Source: Torreya grandis
Lineage: Eukaryota; Streptophyta; Pinopsida; Cupressales; Taxaceae
NCBI GenBank assembly: GCA_037957365.1
Contig: JARHVA010000640.1
Span: forward strand, 372,001 to 436,000
Reading direction: 5' to 3'
Length of the DNA stretch: 64,000 bases
Position numbers and translations under genes: made by a program. Of the stretch, positions 36,304 through 49,100 are shown in pieces; within the stretch, counting starts at the first letter, position 1; every line of letters starts with the position of its first letter. The notes beneath the pieces are model-generated. The model had not been told where the DNA came from and did not search any database. It saw only the letters and a program-made list of their open reading frames with translations.

Positions 36304-36311
36304 TATAAATA
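36304..36311 (+). promoter_or_regulatory. TATA box upstream of repeat B ORF
   Basis: TATAAATA in AAAGGTATAAATAAG, matching 23119-23126 in copy A, about 185 bp before the ORF. Confidence 0.55.
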
Positions 36312-36494
36312 AGCAATCAAAGCAAAATCTAAGGCATGAAGCTGATAACTCTAACTCCATTACTACCATTGAATTTTTGCATAAACCTCCAAAATATCCC
36401 TAAGAGTATAGATTGATCTAATTACCTCTATATTCATTGTAATTGAACCTAGAAGATCTAGATTTTTATCTGCAATCACATAATTCCATCAATA

Positions 36495-39400
36495 GTGACA
36501 CATAAACACATTATAAAGGAAGTTGTGGAATTGTATTTGACAACAAATCTTGAGGGGCATGTTTTCAAAGATATCGAGTTCATCACCTCTAATTTAAACA
36601 TAGGAGACAATAATTGGTCAAAATTATTCTATACAATCAAGAATCAACTAGTCATTACCAAGAAAGAGGAGAAGAATCTCTCAGCAAAGAGGCTATACAA
36701 TAACATTATTGCAATTCAAATGACTAGTCTCCATTATTTAGTAGTAAAACCTAAGATACTCCACTTAATTGACATTCTTGCTCCCATTTTCAAGGAAACT
36801 AAGATAGATAAGGGCATGATAATTAATGAAAACAATCTAAAAAAAATTGTTTATATTTTTGCTATTACATATGAGTCATTTTACAAACTGCACAAACCCC
36901 AAATTGACCTATCCTCTATCAATTTGTGGGCTAAGGAAAACAATTTGATGGACACCCTTACCATATGGTTAGATTTTGGAAACCAAGTCTTTTTAGACCT
37001 TAACAAAAACACTCCTATTAGCCAATTCAGACCTAGAATTAGGATGATAATGACAATGTTAAATAGGTTATATGGAAATGAAACCATTGAATATGTAGGC
37101 CCAATATGGGTACCCATAGTCTACATTATAGTTGAAAAGGAAATTTTCCTCCCTTTGGGTGAAATAATCAGTATCTCATTAAGTAGACAAATGTATGTAA
37201 TTAGGCATAAGAAGAAAACCCAATTTTTCATGATGTCATATCTCTTAGATGCTCTTTGTATAACAACAAATATTCCAAACTAGAGCGAATGGTCATCTAA
37301 TATAACCCAAACTATTTCAAAATACTATTCTAAGCTACACATATTCAAGTATAGGAACCACATTCAATTTATATGTGACTGCATCTACCCTACCCTAAGT
37401 GAAGCCATAATTGGTATCCCAATGACAAGAATTAGCCCACTGATTAGGAAATTTATTGAAACTAAGGGAGATATATGACTATATACAGACTGTACAGTCA
37501 TAAGGATTGAGGGGACATAAATTTATCCTCTTAAGGTACCTATTCATGTCCCTGATAAGTTAGCTAAACAAGAGGTTACATACCAGTTATTCCATGGCAT
37601 TGATGGTCTATGCAAGACCAAGAGAAAAGGACTCCTTCATAGCTTCCGAATGATAATTGGAAAGACTGTATTCACACAGTGGGATAATATTGAAGCTACA
37701 TCAAAACATAAAGCATCATTCAACCTATAAATTGATGAGCTTAGGAAATGGGATCCTTCTGGGAAAGTTAAGGAACATTTAAAAAATAAAGGAATTCTAA
37801 ATATGCCTTATGATCATGAGCTTGGTGCATTTGATCCCATTTACACCAAAGCATCTTCTTATTTCAAAGTCACAAGGAGATTAAAAGAATATAAATTGAG
37901 GCCTGAGTCAAGATTAGAAATATATCAAAAATGGGTGATAGGTGGCAATTGGGCCCCAAGAAATATCATATAATAATTGGTGAACCCTCTAGACCTCCAC
38001 TAATTAGTGCATAGGTAAAGACACAAAATCCTAAAGAGAATAGGCCTGAAAAAAGAAGACTAGATGAAATCCCTTCAAGTTCATCATTTCATGAATTCTC
38101 TAAGGTAGAAAAACAAGAATCACATCAAGAAGAGATTCACATGATAGCCCTTGACCCTAATGATACTATTGAGGATGCATTAAAAAATTTATCTAGTGCA
38201 TATGAGTTAGATGATAAAGAAGCCCAGGTTGAGGAAACAAAGGAAGATAAATGGAAAGAAGTGGAATTAGACTTAGTTATGGTTAACACCCCTAAGAGGA
38301 AGGCTGAGCTAGCCATTATTCCTAAAGAAAAATTACCCAAAGTGACTTTCACTACTCCTCTAAGTGAAGTCAACTTATTCAGTGAAGAAAATATATTATA
38401 TGGCCCACCAATTCTAGAATGGTTCTCATATAAACCTAGTTTATATAAAGTGCCCACTGTGCATCATCCTTAGGTTATGATGAAGGATATAAACATTCGT
38501 GTGTATCGAAATCTTAAACATTGGATCATTGCATTGTGAGAAGAGGAAGCAAGGAGACTAGCTACACCAAGTGGTTCAACATCTCCATCATAAATAGAGG
38601 TCCCTATCTCACAGGTGACCTAGTCATTATTTGGGGTGAGATTTGACCTAGATACTGCTATTTTACAAAGGGTGATAGACAAAATGGTCATGATAGGAGG
38701 AGAAGAAATGGTGTCTCAAAAAGTGGAACCATTAACTAATTTGACTTAGTAGCAAGGACAAAATCTTGGTGAAGATCCAATCTTTGAGGAGGATGTTCTT
38801 GAATTAGCTCAAACACAGTCACAGTAGTTGTAAGAAGCTATCAAAGGCTTGGAACAATAAAGTAAGAAATTGAAAGAATAATCTATTCTGTCTATTCCTT
38901 GGGATATTATCAATATGTTTGAATCAAATTTATTTGATATGTTCAATTCCTTAAAATCAATAAGGTCCAGACAAGATGTGGTAAGCCAATAGAGTACTGT
39001 GGCCATGAACCAAGTGACACAATGGCAAGATTCATGCAAAAAATTGAAGGGCTTGATAATTATTTTGATAAAATACCAAATTCTTGGATTTAAAATTTTT
39101 AACCTAGCCCATTTGAATATGGATATGGTTATATTAATAGAGAGATCAAAGGTTTGAGTAGATGGTCCAAGAGCCTAGAAAATCTTTTTGAGGATGGAAA
39201 ATAGTTATAGATTAGAATGAAACATAAATTGGGGAGTTTGATCACAAACCCAACTATACTTAGTCATATTGGCTTAATCACTAATGAGGAGTTCAAGCTT
39301 ATGGCTACTCAAGTCATGAAAGAAGTAAATAATCAAAGCCAAGGTAGAATAGGGGTAGACAATAGTAGGATCTTGGACATGATCCTATTAGTTGAATAAA

Positions 39401-39590
39401 ATATTAGTGATGCTTGGAACATCAAGGAAGCTTTAGAGAGGAATGACAAAGACTTCAAAGGCCTGGCAGATGAAGAATATGAACTTTTGATAGAACCTAT
39501 CATCAACCTCAAGCTGATTGATGGACAACATGACAAGGCAATAAAGATCCTGCAGGACAAAAAAAAAAGAGTGTAACCACAAAGGAGCCC
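36495..39590 (+). pseudogene. Unknown ~1000-codon ORF relic, copy B
   Basis: The first 262 codons (36495-37283) are open, the longest open frame in the window. The start codon is GTG where copy A has ATG, so the original ATG is probably lost. It continues in pieces: 38141-38473 (KVTFTTPLSEVNLFSEENIL, YGPPILEWF) and 39217-39399 (LGSLITNPT, NNQSQGRIGVDNSRILDMIL), ending LLIEPIINLKLIDGQHDKAIK near 39540 with a frameshift in an A-run. No catalytic motif, signal peptide or membrane segment is visible. A role in a retroelement (extra ORF, as in Ogre-type elements) is possible but unproven. Confidence 0.6.
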
Positions 39591-39819
39591 CAAAGTCAAA
39601 TTGGTTAACTTAGGAATATTCTATTGTATAGTAACATGTATAATTTTTTTAAAAGAAATATACTTTTGTAAAAACATGTGCAACTTTTTAGATTACTTTG
39701 CTTATAGGTTAGTCCTTTTAGAAAGTGCCTATTTCTAGAATAGTATAAAAGGATAACTCTCCTAAACACTTGTGAAATTATCATTAGACATGATTGATAG
39801 ACATATCTCCTTAGTCTTC

Positions 39820-39826
39820 TATATAA
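39820..39826 (+). promoter_or_regulatory. Second TATA-like box in repeat B tail
   Basis: TATATAA in TTCTATATAAGGGGTATTG, matching copy A at 26552-26558. Confidence 0.5.
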
Positions 39827-40687
39827 GGGGTATTGTCAATTAAAATATAGAGGGACATTTTTCGAAAGAAAACTTTGTGAAAATTTGTAGCAATTAATAT
39901 TAGTAGAGAATTCTAAAAGGATGGTTTCATTTTATTTGTGTGATTGATATTATGGTTGCTCTCTCACTTGTTTGGTCTAATTTTTAGATTTGAATGGCTC
40001 TTATGAATTATGGATGTGCACCTTTAAATACAGAGTTGTCAATTTATGCTAATTCTAGATTGATTGAAGGATCTTCGCTTCATTTCATGTTCTTTGCTCT
40101 TCTTGTAGATGTGATAATGTTATTTGCTTATAGGAGTGAATATTTAAAGTGAATTTGGTTCTTATTTACATTATTTCATGTTATCCTTAGATGTTTTCCT
40201 GATATGCGATAGGATTTGAGCTTATGCTATTTCATGTCATATATTGGTTAAGTGCATATTTGGATGAAATTTGAACTTTGTCATAATGTTTGGGTTGAAG
40301 ATCATCAATATCTTTCTTCTCTACCCTACCCTTCCTTTTACTCATTTTTTGATTAATTTACTTTAGTTTAGCTTTCATTGTAAATACACATATTATTTAG
40401 ACTTTAGACTTAGGCTTAATCATAATTAACTTCACTTGGTTTAGATTACTCTCATTTTCACAAGTTAGCTATTACGCCATGGTTGCTCCCAACAACCAAA
40501 CATTTACATTATAGATTTTGTGAAATAGTTCATTTGCTTTGGCTCTATTCCACCAAAGATATCAATAATATCATAACTTGTAACTCATGCAATGGATTAT
40601 TTGAATTCAAAAATGAGAAGTGTTGTTTAAACACTCTGAACCACCTGTGATACGCTTTCAGGCATTAACACACCCCTTCTTATTTCA

Positions 40688-41120
40688 TTTGCATACTTAT
40701 ATAAACAAAGCTTTTAAAGAACAAGAAATGTCAATTTTTCTAACTATAGGCTTTGTCATACCAATATGATTTGAAACATTATCCTAATAAGTTATTCTCA
40801 ATCTCTTAACATTTGTAATCTTTAAAAACACTTCAAAACTAATCATTCATAATACTCTAAACACAAGTGATTCAAACAAGACTTACTTCATTGGTTTTCT
40901 TAAATATTCATGTACAAAATAATATTGCCATGTATGAATGGCATATATAAGAATACAATGTCAATAATGCATGTATTGTCATATAGGCATACAAATGATT
41001 ACATCATGTCTAACAACATAGTGTCTAATGTTAGGTGAATACATCATATATGAATGTACAATGCCAAAAATGTGTACATTGCCATATAAGCATACAAAAA
41101 AATACATCATCTACAACATC
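40688..41120. other. Short AT-rich spacer
   Basis: Two imperfect copies of a ~125-bp segment with GAATGNACAATGNCAA...TGTATTGTCATATAGGCATACAAA (about 40935-40995 and 41045-41105). Otherwise nothing recognised. Confidence 0.5.
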
Positions 41121-43568
41121 TTAATCATCAAATAGTTTCCCCCTCTTTGCCTTCATCAAAGAAGACTCTCCCTGGGATATCCTGCTTTTAGATGGAGATA
41201 TGTTGAATGTCTTGGATTGCTCTAAGGCTCGATTGTGGGTACTACGCTCATAGCTTGTTTATAGTCAAACCTATTCAAATATAAAAATTATTATAAAATT
41301 AACAAGTATACATGAAACCAAGTTAATAAACTCATTTTAAACTATAATAAAAAATAATTTAAACATGCACTTACTACTAGCTTATGGTCCTTCTCAATTT
41401 GTTGTTAATGCTCGATTATGTTAGTACAAATTTCAACTGCATGAACAAGCATGTCAAATGATGAAGAAACATGAGGAGTTGTCATAATAGTCATCTGCAT
41501 TAGACTATCAAATGTCATATGACATCATTTCATACATAATACATTTATGCATATAAGTTATATTTGACCAACCATGTAGTAAAATTATTAAAACAAAAAT
41601 TTTAAATTATAATTCAAAATTACAAGTGAATATGTACCTTTGTGAGTGTCTGTGTAGATGACATTGCAATAGTAATGCCTGAGTATATCTCAACTTGTAA
41701 TGATGGAGGAGTGTCTACCCTAGTCATTATCTGAATAAACAATATAATAATTAATAACATTGGCAATTCATTAATTAAACAAGTAGCTAAAAAACATAGT
41801 CTTGCATAAGATATGAAAAGATCCAATGAGGTCACATGAAGAATGAATGTGACAAGTGGATATGTGAAATGTGACTTGTAACACCACACTGAAGGTAAGA
41901 AATGTCAATTTCATGAGGGAGAATGACAAGACATCCAAGGCAATGATGCATCTCCTACACCTATTGATGCAGAAGCATCATACAAACTGGTATATATGGT
42001 CCTATAGTTACTCTTAGAAGGGTTGATAGGTGTCAATAAGCCTTGAATGAGGCATTTAGTGTGTGTCTTAGGTCATTTATAGGTCTTGGAGTGTTTTCCC
42101 TCCAATACTTGTTATTTAAATTTTTAAATTTATTTGAGTGAATATTTGCTTAAATTGTAATAATTAATGTGTCTAATAGGTTCTAGAAGATCTAATAAAT
42201 GGATAAGAGTCTCCTAAGTTTATTTAAGGTCATATCTATCTTTCTTACTCATTTAAAGGTCTTAAATGACTTGAGAAGTCTTCAAATATCAACTTTTCTA
42301 ATTTGAGATAGGTTTGTTAGAGGAATAAGGACCTAAATTAACACATCTTAAACTTGGAGAAGTGTTCAACAACATGATCAGTTCAAATCTATCATTTTAG
42401 GGATGCACGAGATGAAGAAAAAAGTATAAAACACCAACTTTGAATCATTGGAGGATTATAACTTTTGTTTGAATCCTTGAAATTTCATAAAACTTTGGGA
42501 ATAGTTAGATTAAACAAGCCTAAAAGATTATTCCAAAGGTTTTGTATCTAATAAAGCCTTACAATCACATTTATTGAGATCTAAGTTTCATGTAAACCTA
42601 CAACCTTATATCTTTAAGACAATGAGGGAGAATCTATGAGTGAATTTTGTGAAATTGAGTCATTGAATTCGCTTTAGGTGTTGAAACATCCTCAATACAC
42701 CATATAATGGTTTTGATGATTGTATAACTTTGCTGAGGTGTATTTCAGATTTTGACCTGATTAAGGTCATTAGGCCTAATTATCTTAGGGCAGTGACTTG
42801 GTATAGTTGAGGACAGTCCTATGAGCTATGGTGTCTAAGTTGATTTGTTTTGAAATTTTAATCATGTTAACACCTTGAATACTTTACTTACAAGAATTCA
42901 TTACTTTTTAGTCCAACTGAGTATTTGTGTGATCAAAAAGCCCTTAGAAACAGTCATTGGATAAGACAAGTAACATGTATAGGTGTTTGTGAGAAGTTTG
43001 TAAAGTGAGTTTTAATCTTTAAGACACCTAGATTGATAGGTTGATTTTATGAGGGACATCTATACAAGACTTTTAAGAGTGTCTAGAACCTTATAAAATA
43101 GGTCTCACCAAAATCTAAAGAAACATACAAAAAATAGACTAAATATTGTAGAGATAAGAGTGAGTGGATAGTCTTCTTAACAAGTGCATGATTTTGGTTA
43201 TTGAAAACATAGTTTAAAAGTCAAAATAAAAGCAAAAAATTTGAGATGGAGGATGAATTTCTAACAATATGTCAATCCATGTTAATACATCAAACAATAA
43301 AAAGTCCAACAAAATTATATTAGGTATTTTATATTTTCTTACACTAAATCTACCAATGATGTAATTAAGGTGTATGAATGTAATCTAGAGTATATAAGAT
43401 TCACTCAAAATTTCATCTCTGCAAATGTATATGGTGTCATACTGACACGGATATATGTAATAGTGTTTATCCCACTACATAGATTAGTAAATTGAAATTA
43501 TGTTGTCGAAGGCAATGTATCCTCTTGGAACACAAAAAAATACATACATACATACATACATACATACA

Positions 43569-43624
<56 letters not shown>

Positions 43625-44784
43625 AATTTTTACCTTTTTAATTTGAAAATTTAACTTAAAAATTTAACATGAAATTTATATAAAAGATACCTACATGTGT
43701 GTAGAGACCAACGTATCCAAACCAAGCGTGTATGCCAACAACTCATCAGTCAAGACCATATCCTCCAAGCCCCCTGAAGTTCCACCATCATCATCCAAAG
43801 GTCTAATGCATATAGCACCATAATATATATGGATGGGGTCAGGTACGCTGACTAGATGGAGTATCTTGGGCATCTATCTTTGAAATCCTACTCGTATGAT
43901 AAATGAGTGTATCAGTAAGTGTATTAAGCACATACAAAGTGTCCATATCTACAACCTCCTTCATCGTAAAGAGAATCTCTAGATCAAGTGGTTATTGGGT
44001 AGCGATCCTTGTAGGTTAATTAAGTGCATGATGTGCACCTAGTTGATCCTATGTAGAGCCTTTCCCTTGGCCCTAAAACTCACCATAGTCAAAATAGTTT
44101 GGAATCTCATTGAGGACAAACTCACAGTAGAGTTTCCTCAAAAAATACATAGGGACCTTATGGTTATTACATAGTGGATAATAAAACATCATCCACTATC
44201 GCTCTCAAAAATTGGCTTTAATCAAATTATGTTAGCATTGATGGATTAGGAAATGTTTATCCATTATAGGAAATAGTGCATTGGTGGTTGGGTCGATGAG
44301 TAAGGCACAAATTTGTTCTTTTATTATTTATTTCTTTTTCACCTCATATGCTAATAATTTTTTGGCATAGTAAGCCCTAAAACTATCCTTATATGATCTC
44401 CATCTGTCAATTTGACTCATTATCGAGTCAACTTGACCTAACACTAACTCTAGGGTATTGGCCAAATAGGTGTGATGGGTGTTGGTGGAAGTGGGCTCCC
44501 TCATTCTCTTAATTATCTACTCAATTTAAAAAAAAATCTCCATTATGTGTGAAGTTATATCCTCCTAACTACCTAGGGGATCTAGTGGAACTATATGAGG
44601 GTTAGCATGTTGACTTGTTGGAAAAAAATTACAAATTAAACTATGCACAAAATAAAAAAATTCACAAAAATTGAATTAATTCAAAAAACTTACCTCTTCT
44701 TTGTGGTGGCCTCATTGATTTTACAAATGTGGGAGAAAAACCAATAATCTCTACTATTGATGGGAGTAAACCAATAATTTCCAT
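41121..44784 (-). pseudogene. Five-exon relic gene of unknown family
   Basis: Minus strand. Exon 1 44784-44694 (ATG, MEIIGLLPSIVEIIGFSP ... MRPPQRR) ends at a perfect GTAAGT donor. Exon 2 44613-43691 follows a T-rich AACAAG acceptor and holds PHIVPLDPLGS, ANTLELVLGQVDSIMSQIDR, LRKLYCEFVLNEIPNYFDYG and LDLEILFTMKEVVDMDTLYV, with several stops. Exon 3 41730-41638 (93 nt, TTTATTCAG acceptor, GTACAT donor; VDTPPSLQVEIYSG). Exon 4 41494-41375 (120 nt, TGCAG acceptor, GTAAGT donor; one stop). Exon 5 about 41246-41121 ends SSLMKAKRGKLFDD and a stop. Exons 3-5 are multiples of three and read in one phase. I recognise no domain. It may be a transposon gene or a captured or host gene fragment. Confidence 0.5.
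43538..43620. repeat. (TACA)n(TG)n microsatellite
   Basis: About eight TACA units followed by about 23 TG units, inside the long intron (41731-43690) of the relic gene. Confidence 0.95.
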
Positions 44785-44888
44785 GTCAAGGGAGCAAAAT
44801 GTGAATGGGAAGCAAAACACGAATGGTAGAGGAGAAAAATGTGAATGGGAGAGGAAGAAATGAATTAGGGTTTTTTTTTTTTTTTTAA

Positions 44889-45095
44889 TGTTTAAGGAAC
44901 GCATATGCATTCCTTATAATTATAGGAATGCGTATGTATTTATATAATGCATATGCCTTTATTTTGGTAAAGGAACATGTACACATTTTTTAACCAAAAA
45001 AGAAATGTATTATGGCATGGGTGTTCTGAGCCATAATGCGTACGTGTTATGGAAATAACACGTACATATTATGTTATAACGCATACGCATTATGG
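44889..45095. repeat. Cluster of TGCATATGC/TGCGTACG hairpins
   Basis: Contains AAGGAACGCATATGCATTCCTT (near-perfect palindrome at about 44893-44914) and AGGAATGCGTATG. A larger inverted repeat has left arm CCATAATGCGTACGTGTTAT at 45031-45050 and right arm ATAACGCATACGCATTATGG at 45076-45095. It lies 105-310 bp upstream of the minus-strand relic gene, like the related hairpin at 11789-11837 upstream of the transposase-like relic. Confidence 0.75.
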
Positions 45096-45110
45096 TAAAT
45101 GTCTACAAAA

Positions 45111-48100
45111 TTATCCCCCAACTCCATGCACATACCCTATATATGACTTAGACTAACTAAAACCTTTTGGATCAAGATGGATGTAGGACATGGCTCCCCC
45201 TTGTACTGGTTTTACCCAAAGAAGGAGCATGTTAAGGTAGACAAAGATAGATCAAGATAGACAATTCAAAAATAAATCTATTGAGAATGACATGCATGTA
45301 TAGTTTTTAGACCTTTCTATCCTACCCACCTATTATAGTGTCATGTGTATTGATATTGTTTATATTTTTGGATACATGTCATACTTTTTAAAATCAATTG
45401 TTGCTTGCTTTGCATTTTATTAATTTAAAATTTTATTTTTAAATTTATTTTATTATCCTCTAATAATATGATTGAATCTTTTCATTTTGAAGTACTAATA
45501 ATGATAACTACATACATTAAATGACGATAACTAATTATGATATCATGAATAACATATATAATTCTAATAAAATAAATTGGGAAAAATATTGATGATATTA
45601 TTGTGACATATTTATTTTTACTAATTGTACCAAACGCAAAAAAAGCAAACAAACCACCCAACAACCAAAAAAAAAAAACAAAAACAAAAAAAAACAAATA
45701 CTAACCCATGGTTTGACCTTGAGAGGATGACATATTAACATATAGAGATTTTCAATATTAAGCGTCTTTTGGTATTATAAAGTTTCTAGCCAATCTATGA
45801 CTATCACATTAGACAATAATAATTTGTGTGACTAGCTTTTCAAAATGGAAATAATTAAGTTTGAATAAGTATCATGGTATAAAGCATAACTTGGCTTGGA
45901 TTCCTAACCATCGTAGTTGATTTATTAAAATATTTTATAATTCACATCAATCCTCGATTCAAATATTCCTTGATATTTATGCTTTATATTAGGGTTGAAC
46001 TTGGAAAAGTTTTAGAAGGTAATAATATTTGTTTTAAAAAAAAATCTTTTAATCGATCTACCCTATTTCGAGCTTGATACAACTTATGATTTGGATGCTT
46101 GCCTTTTGGGTGTAATCCCTTGCTTGAATTATGAGTTACATAGATAAATGGCATGAGGAAAAATAGTTTTTATGCCAATTTATTGGTCTAGCAGTTACTT
46201 TGGACTATTCATTTGAGCTAGGTCATAATGGTCAAATATGAGGATCCTTGATCCTTCTCCTAATTGAGATACGGTTAAGTTTTCTCGTTAAAAAAAAGTC
46301 TAGGGGACACTTTTCTAGAAATTGTGAGGAAGAGTTAGAGAGAAGAATTGAAGGGAAAAGAATGGGATTTATGATTTTTTTGAATCTGGTTTATATATTT
46401 TTTTGGATTGCGTTTTATAGGAAAATATATATAATTATTTTTATTTTATTTGTTTTAATTATATTTTAGTTTTCCAAGAATATTTTAGATGTTTATTTGT
46501 TGAAAATAGAAAAATATATTTAAAAATTATATGATTTTAAGTTGTTATTTTGAATATAAATATATAATCTTATATTTGTGAGAGGATATGATTGAGTAAA
46601 TTTATTCTTCTCATTATTTCATAAAAATGTTTTTTTTTTTTTACTCGACCCATTAAATTTTTATATGTGAGGTTTGTGCTGTGAAATGTTGAAAATACCC
46701 TAACATATGATAGGTTTGACCTCTTTAGGGGCTATATTATTATTATTTTTTATAAGAATGGGTGCAAGTTTGAAACATTTATTTTCCTTTATAAACCTGA
46801 ATACAATAGTAATGGGAGAAGAGAAAAATAAAACACTGTTCTTAAGATATGGGAACTTATTCCCTTTAATTGGAAGAATATTTATTGAGTTGTGTTGGAA
46901 TTAGTAGTTCCAAAATATTTCATTGAATAAATTATCTTGTCATTAGAGTGAATAAGTATGAGGAAGTCATACTTTATATTTCATTTAGTTTTATGTTTAT
47001 CCCTTTTAGATCATTTGATCATTGGGAGCAACATTCAAAGTGCTTTTACAACATCACTTGACTGACATTTATAAATAGATTTATAGAAACCACTCTTACT
47101 GAAATTGAGTTCAAGTTTTAAAAATCATAAGAACATTAAACTTCATCTTCATATAAGTCTTTATAATATCGTTAGCAAATAACTTCAATTTATTTAGATA
47201 ATTTTAATAGAAAACTCTAAAGTCTTTTAAACTGTCTTTAATACATTACTTGAAGTACCTAAAAGATATTATTCAGAATCCACCCACATTCATTAACTAA
47301 TTATAAGCAAACGATTTAAACTTATAAGCTGGCTTGACATATATATTATAACACATTGAGGGGGGATTCACATTTATGTGCAGGGAAAAATCAATATGTC
47401 CAACATCTCCATCATGCTCAATTATTAAAGAATGATAATTTACATCAAAAGGTTTAAGAACATGCCTCTCCGTCATATATAAGGTAAAAAAAATCTCACT
47501 TTGTAGATGAAATTGACATCATGATTGAAAAGAGTGTTAGAAAAGAAGATATTCAACCATTACCATTGCTAGTTGCTTGGAATAGTACTTAGTATAACTA
47601 CGAAAAAACATACAAATAACCACAAAAATTAATGATCTGGTAACTTATTATTGCATGCATACACTATATCTTGTTCTTATTATAAAGAAGAGTCAACTAT
47701 TGACTAGAATGGAGTCATCTAATTTTATAGCTTCTAATATATAACCCAACTTTTGAAGATTGAATGTGCCTTCATAGGACTAGATAAAATGTTGATTTAT
47801 TAACTTAAGCCCAAATTATCCAAATAAAAACTTAGAATTGTTAAAAAAGAAAATTTAAACAACGACATGTTGTAATATTCTTTACTAAGATCTGAATTTG
47901 AAATATAGAAAAATAAAAAAAATTGAATGTGTTGTTGCTTTCCCAACATGCCCCATTTCCAACCAAAAATGAGGACCCTCTTTTTTCTTTGGAGCCTAGT
48001 CTTATACCTTCACGATTTTGGTGATTGTTTATTTGAAATGACCTTCTTGGAGGTGCATGTTTTGTTGGATGTGAATATATGAATCTGAATGTGCTTCATT

Positions 48101-48784
48101 GTATTAATCAAGCCTAAAAAAATTTAAGTCTACATTATAAACAATTGGCATAGAAATTCATATTTTGGGCTGCATTAAGATAAAATCTAAATGTGCATGA
48201 ATCTATTAAGTCTTAATCTATTTTATACTTGTGTGTTAAATGACATATAAAACTTTATTTTTGGATGATTTCACCTAAGGTTTGTGCAAATTATCTAACT
48301 TTTTAGAGTTTTCTACTTCTTTTTCTTAGCAATTTAGTCTAGGTTTTCTTTAATTCAATATAAATTGACTATAAGCTTACTTTTGCTTATCTTTTGCCTT
48401 AGTCAATTTCATTAAAATGGAAAAAAGTTACTTTAAAGGGATTTATTTGACTAAGTATTTGTGCCTCTTTGTTTTATTTCAAATGACAGCCATTTTATTT
48501 TGAAAATAATTAGCCTTTGTTTCTTTTAATTTGAATATTGATGATCTTGCCTTTCTATTCCATGCCTGCAGGTACTTAGCCCGATCTCAACTCATACTTT
48601 ACTCCACATGGTGGTCTTTCATGGTTTGCGATGGCCCAGACTCATTCAAAATGACTTTTGACCCTTAGTCAATTTTAATTTCTTTGCTTGGATCCATGTG
48701 TCAAAAGTCTATTTCGTGGAACTTAACTAACTTTTTCAAGAATTTGTTTAATGGGTAGTGATGTTAGCAAAGCTCTAGGTAGGT
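45111..48784. other. AT-rich stretch, no gene recognised
   Basis: Contains an A-rich run at 45665-45700 and scattered small ORFs (46248-46469, 46707-46904) without motifs or repeats. I see nothing that supports a gene or a named element. Confidence 0.45.
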
Positions 48785-49100
48785 GTATTAGTGATATGTT
48801 AATATGAGGCATCATCCTATTGACATAGCATCCTAGAACCATCCGTACATGAGAAGTAACATTAACGATCTCCAGGTGAGCAAGTTAGTGGGATGTTTCC
48901 ACATGGCATCATCCTAGTGACCCATTATCTCAAAGTTGTCCACATACAAGAGTAGTAGGACCTAGACAAATAGGTGAGATGGATAATACCACATGGTGAA
49001 ATCCCACTATTCTATAGCCTCAAGTTGATCTTTAAACCATCAATATGTCAGAGATCTAGGAAAGAGAGATTGCACCACATGGTAAAATCTCACTTCACCC
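48785..49100 (+). repeat. Diverged tandem array, ~90-bp unit
   Basis: The word ACATGGCATCATCCTAGTGAC and its variants (ATGAGGCATCATCCTATTGAC, ACATGGTGAAATCCCAC, ACATGGTAAAATCTCAC) recur at about 48805, 48900, 48993 and 49077. The copies are diverged. A CTACAAATAGG TATA-like word at 49455 further on could mean this is part of an old LTR, but no partner is visible. Confidence 0.55.

Larger units (their letters stand above)
35081..40687 (+). mobile_element. 5.5-kb direct repeat, copy B (possible giant LTR)
   Basis: Same orientation and content as 21887-27414: ~170-bp duplication, subrepeats, TATA box at 36304, the ~1000-codon ORF relic, a second TATA-like box at 39820 and the same tail ending ...CTTTCAGGCATTAACA. 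Homology fades between about 40660 and 40687. The coding relic is better preserved here than in A. Confidence 0.7.

Noticed and set aside
21880..40697. CATACTT before repeat A (about 21880) and after repeat B (about 40691) as a target-site duplication
   Set aside because: It would put the right end of B beyond the point where A/B similarity stops, and short AT-rich words match often by chance.
46248..46904. Small plus-strand ORFs with hydrophobic stretches
   Set aside because: AT-rich DNA gives Phe/Ile-rich frames by chance, and there is no start context or conserved motif.
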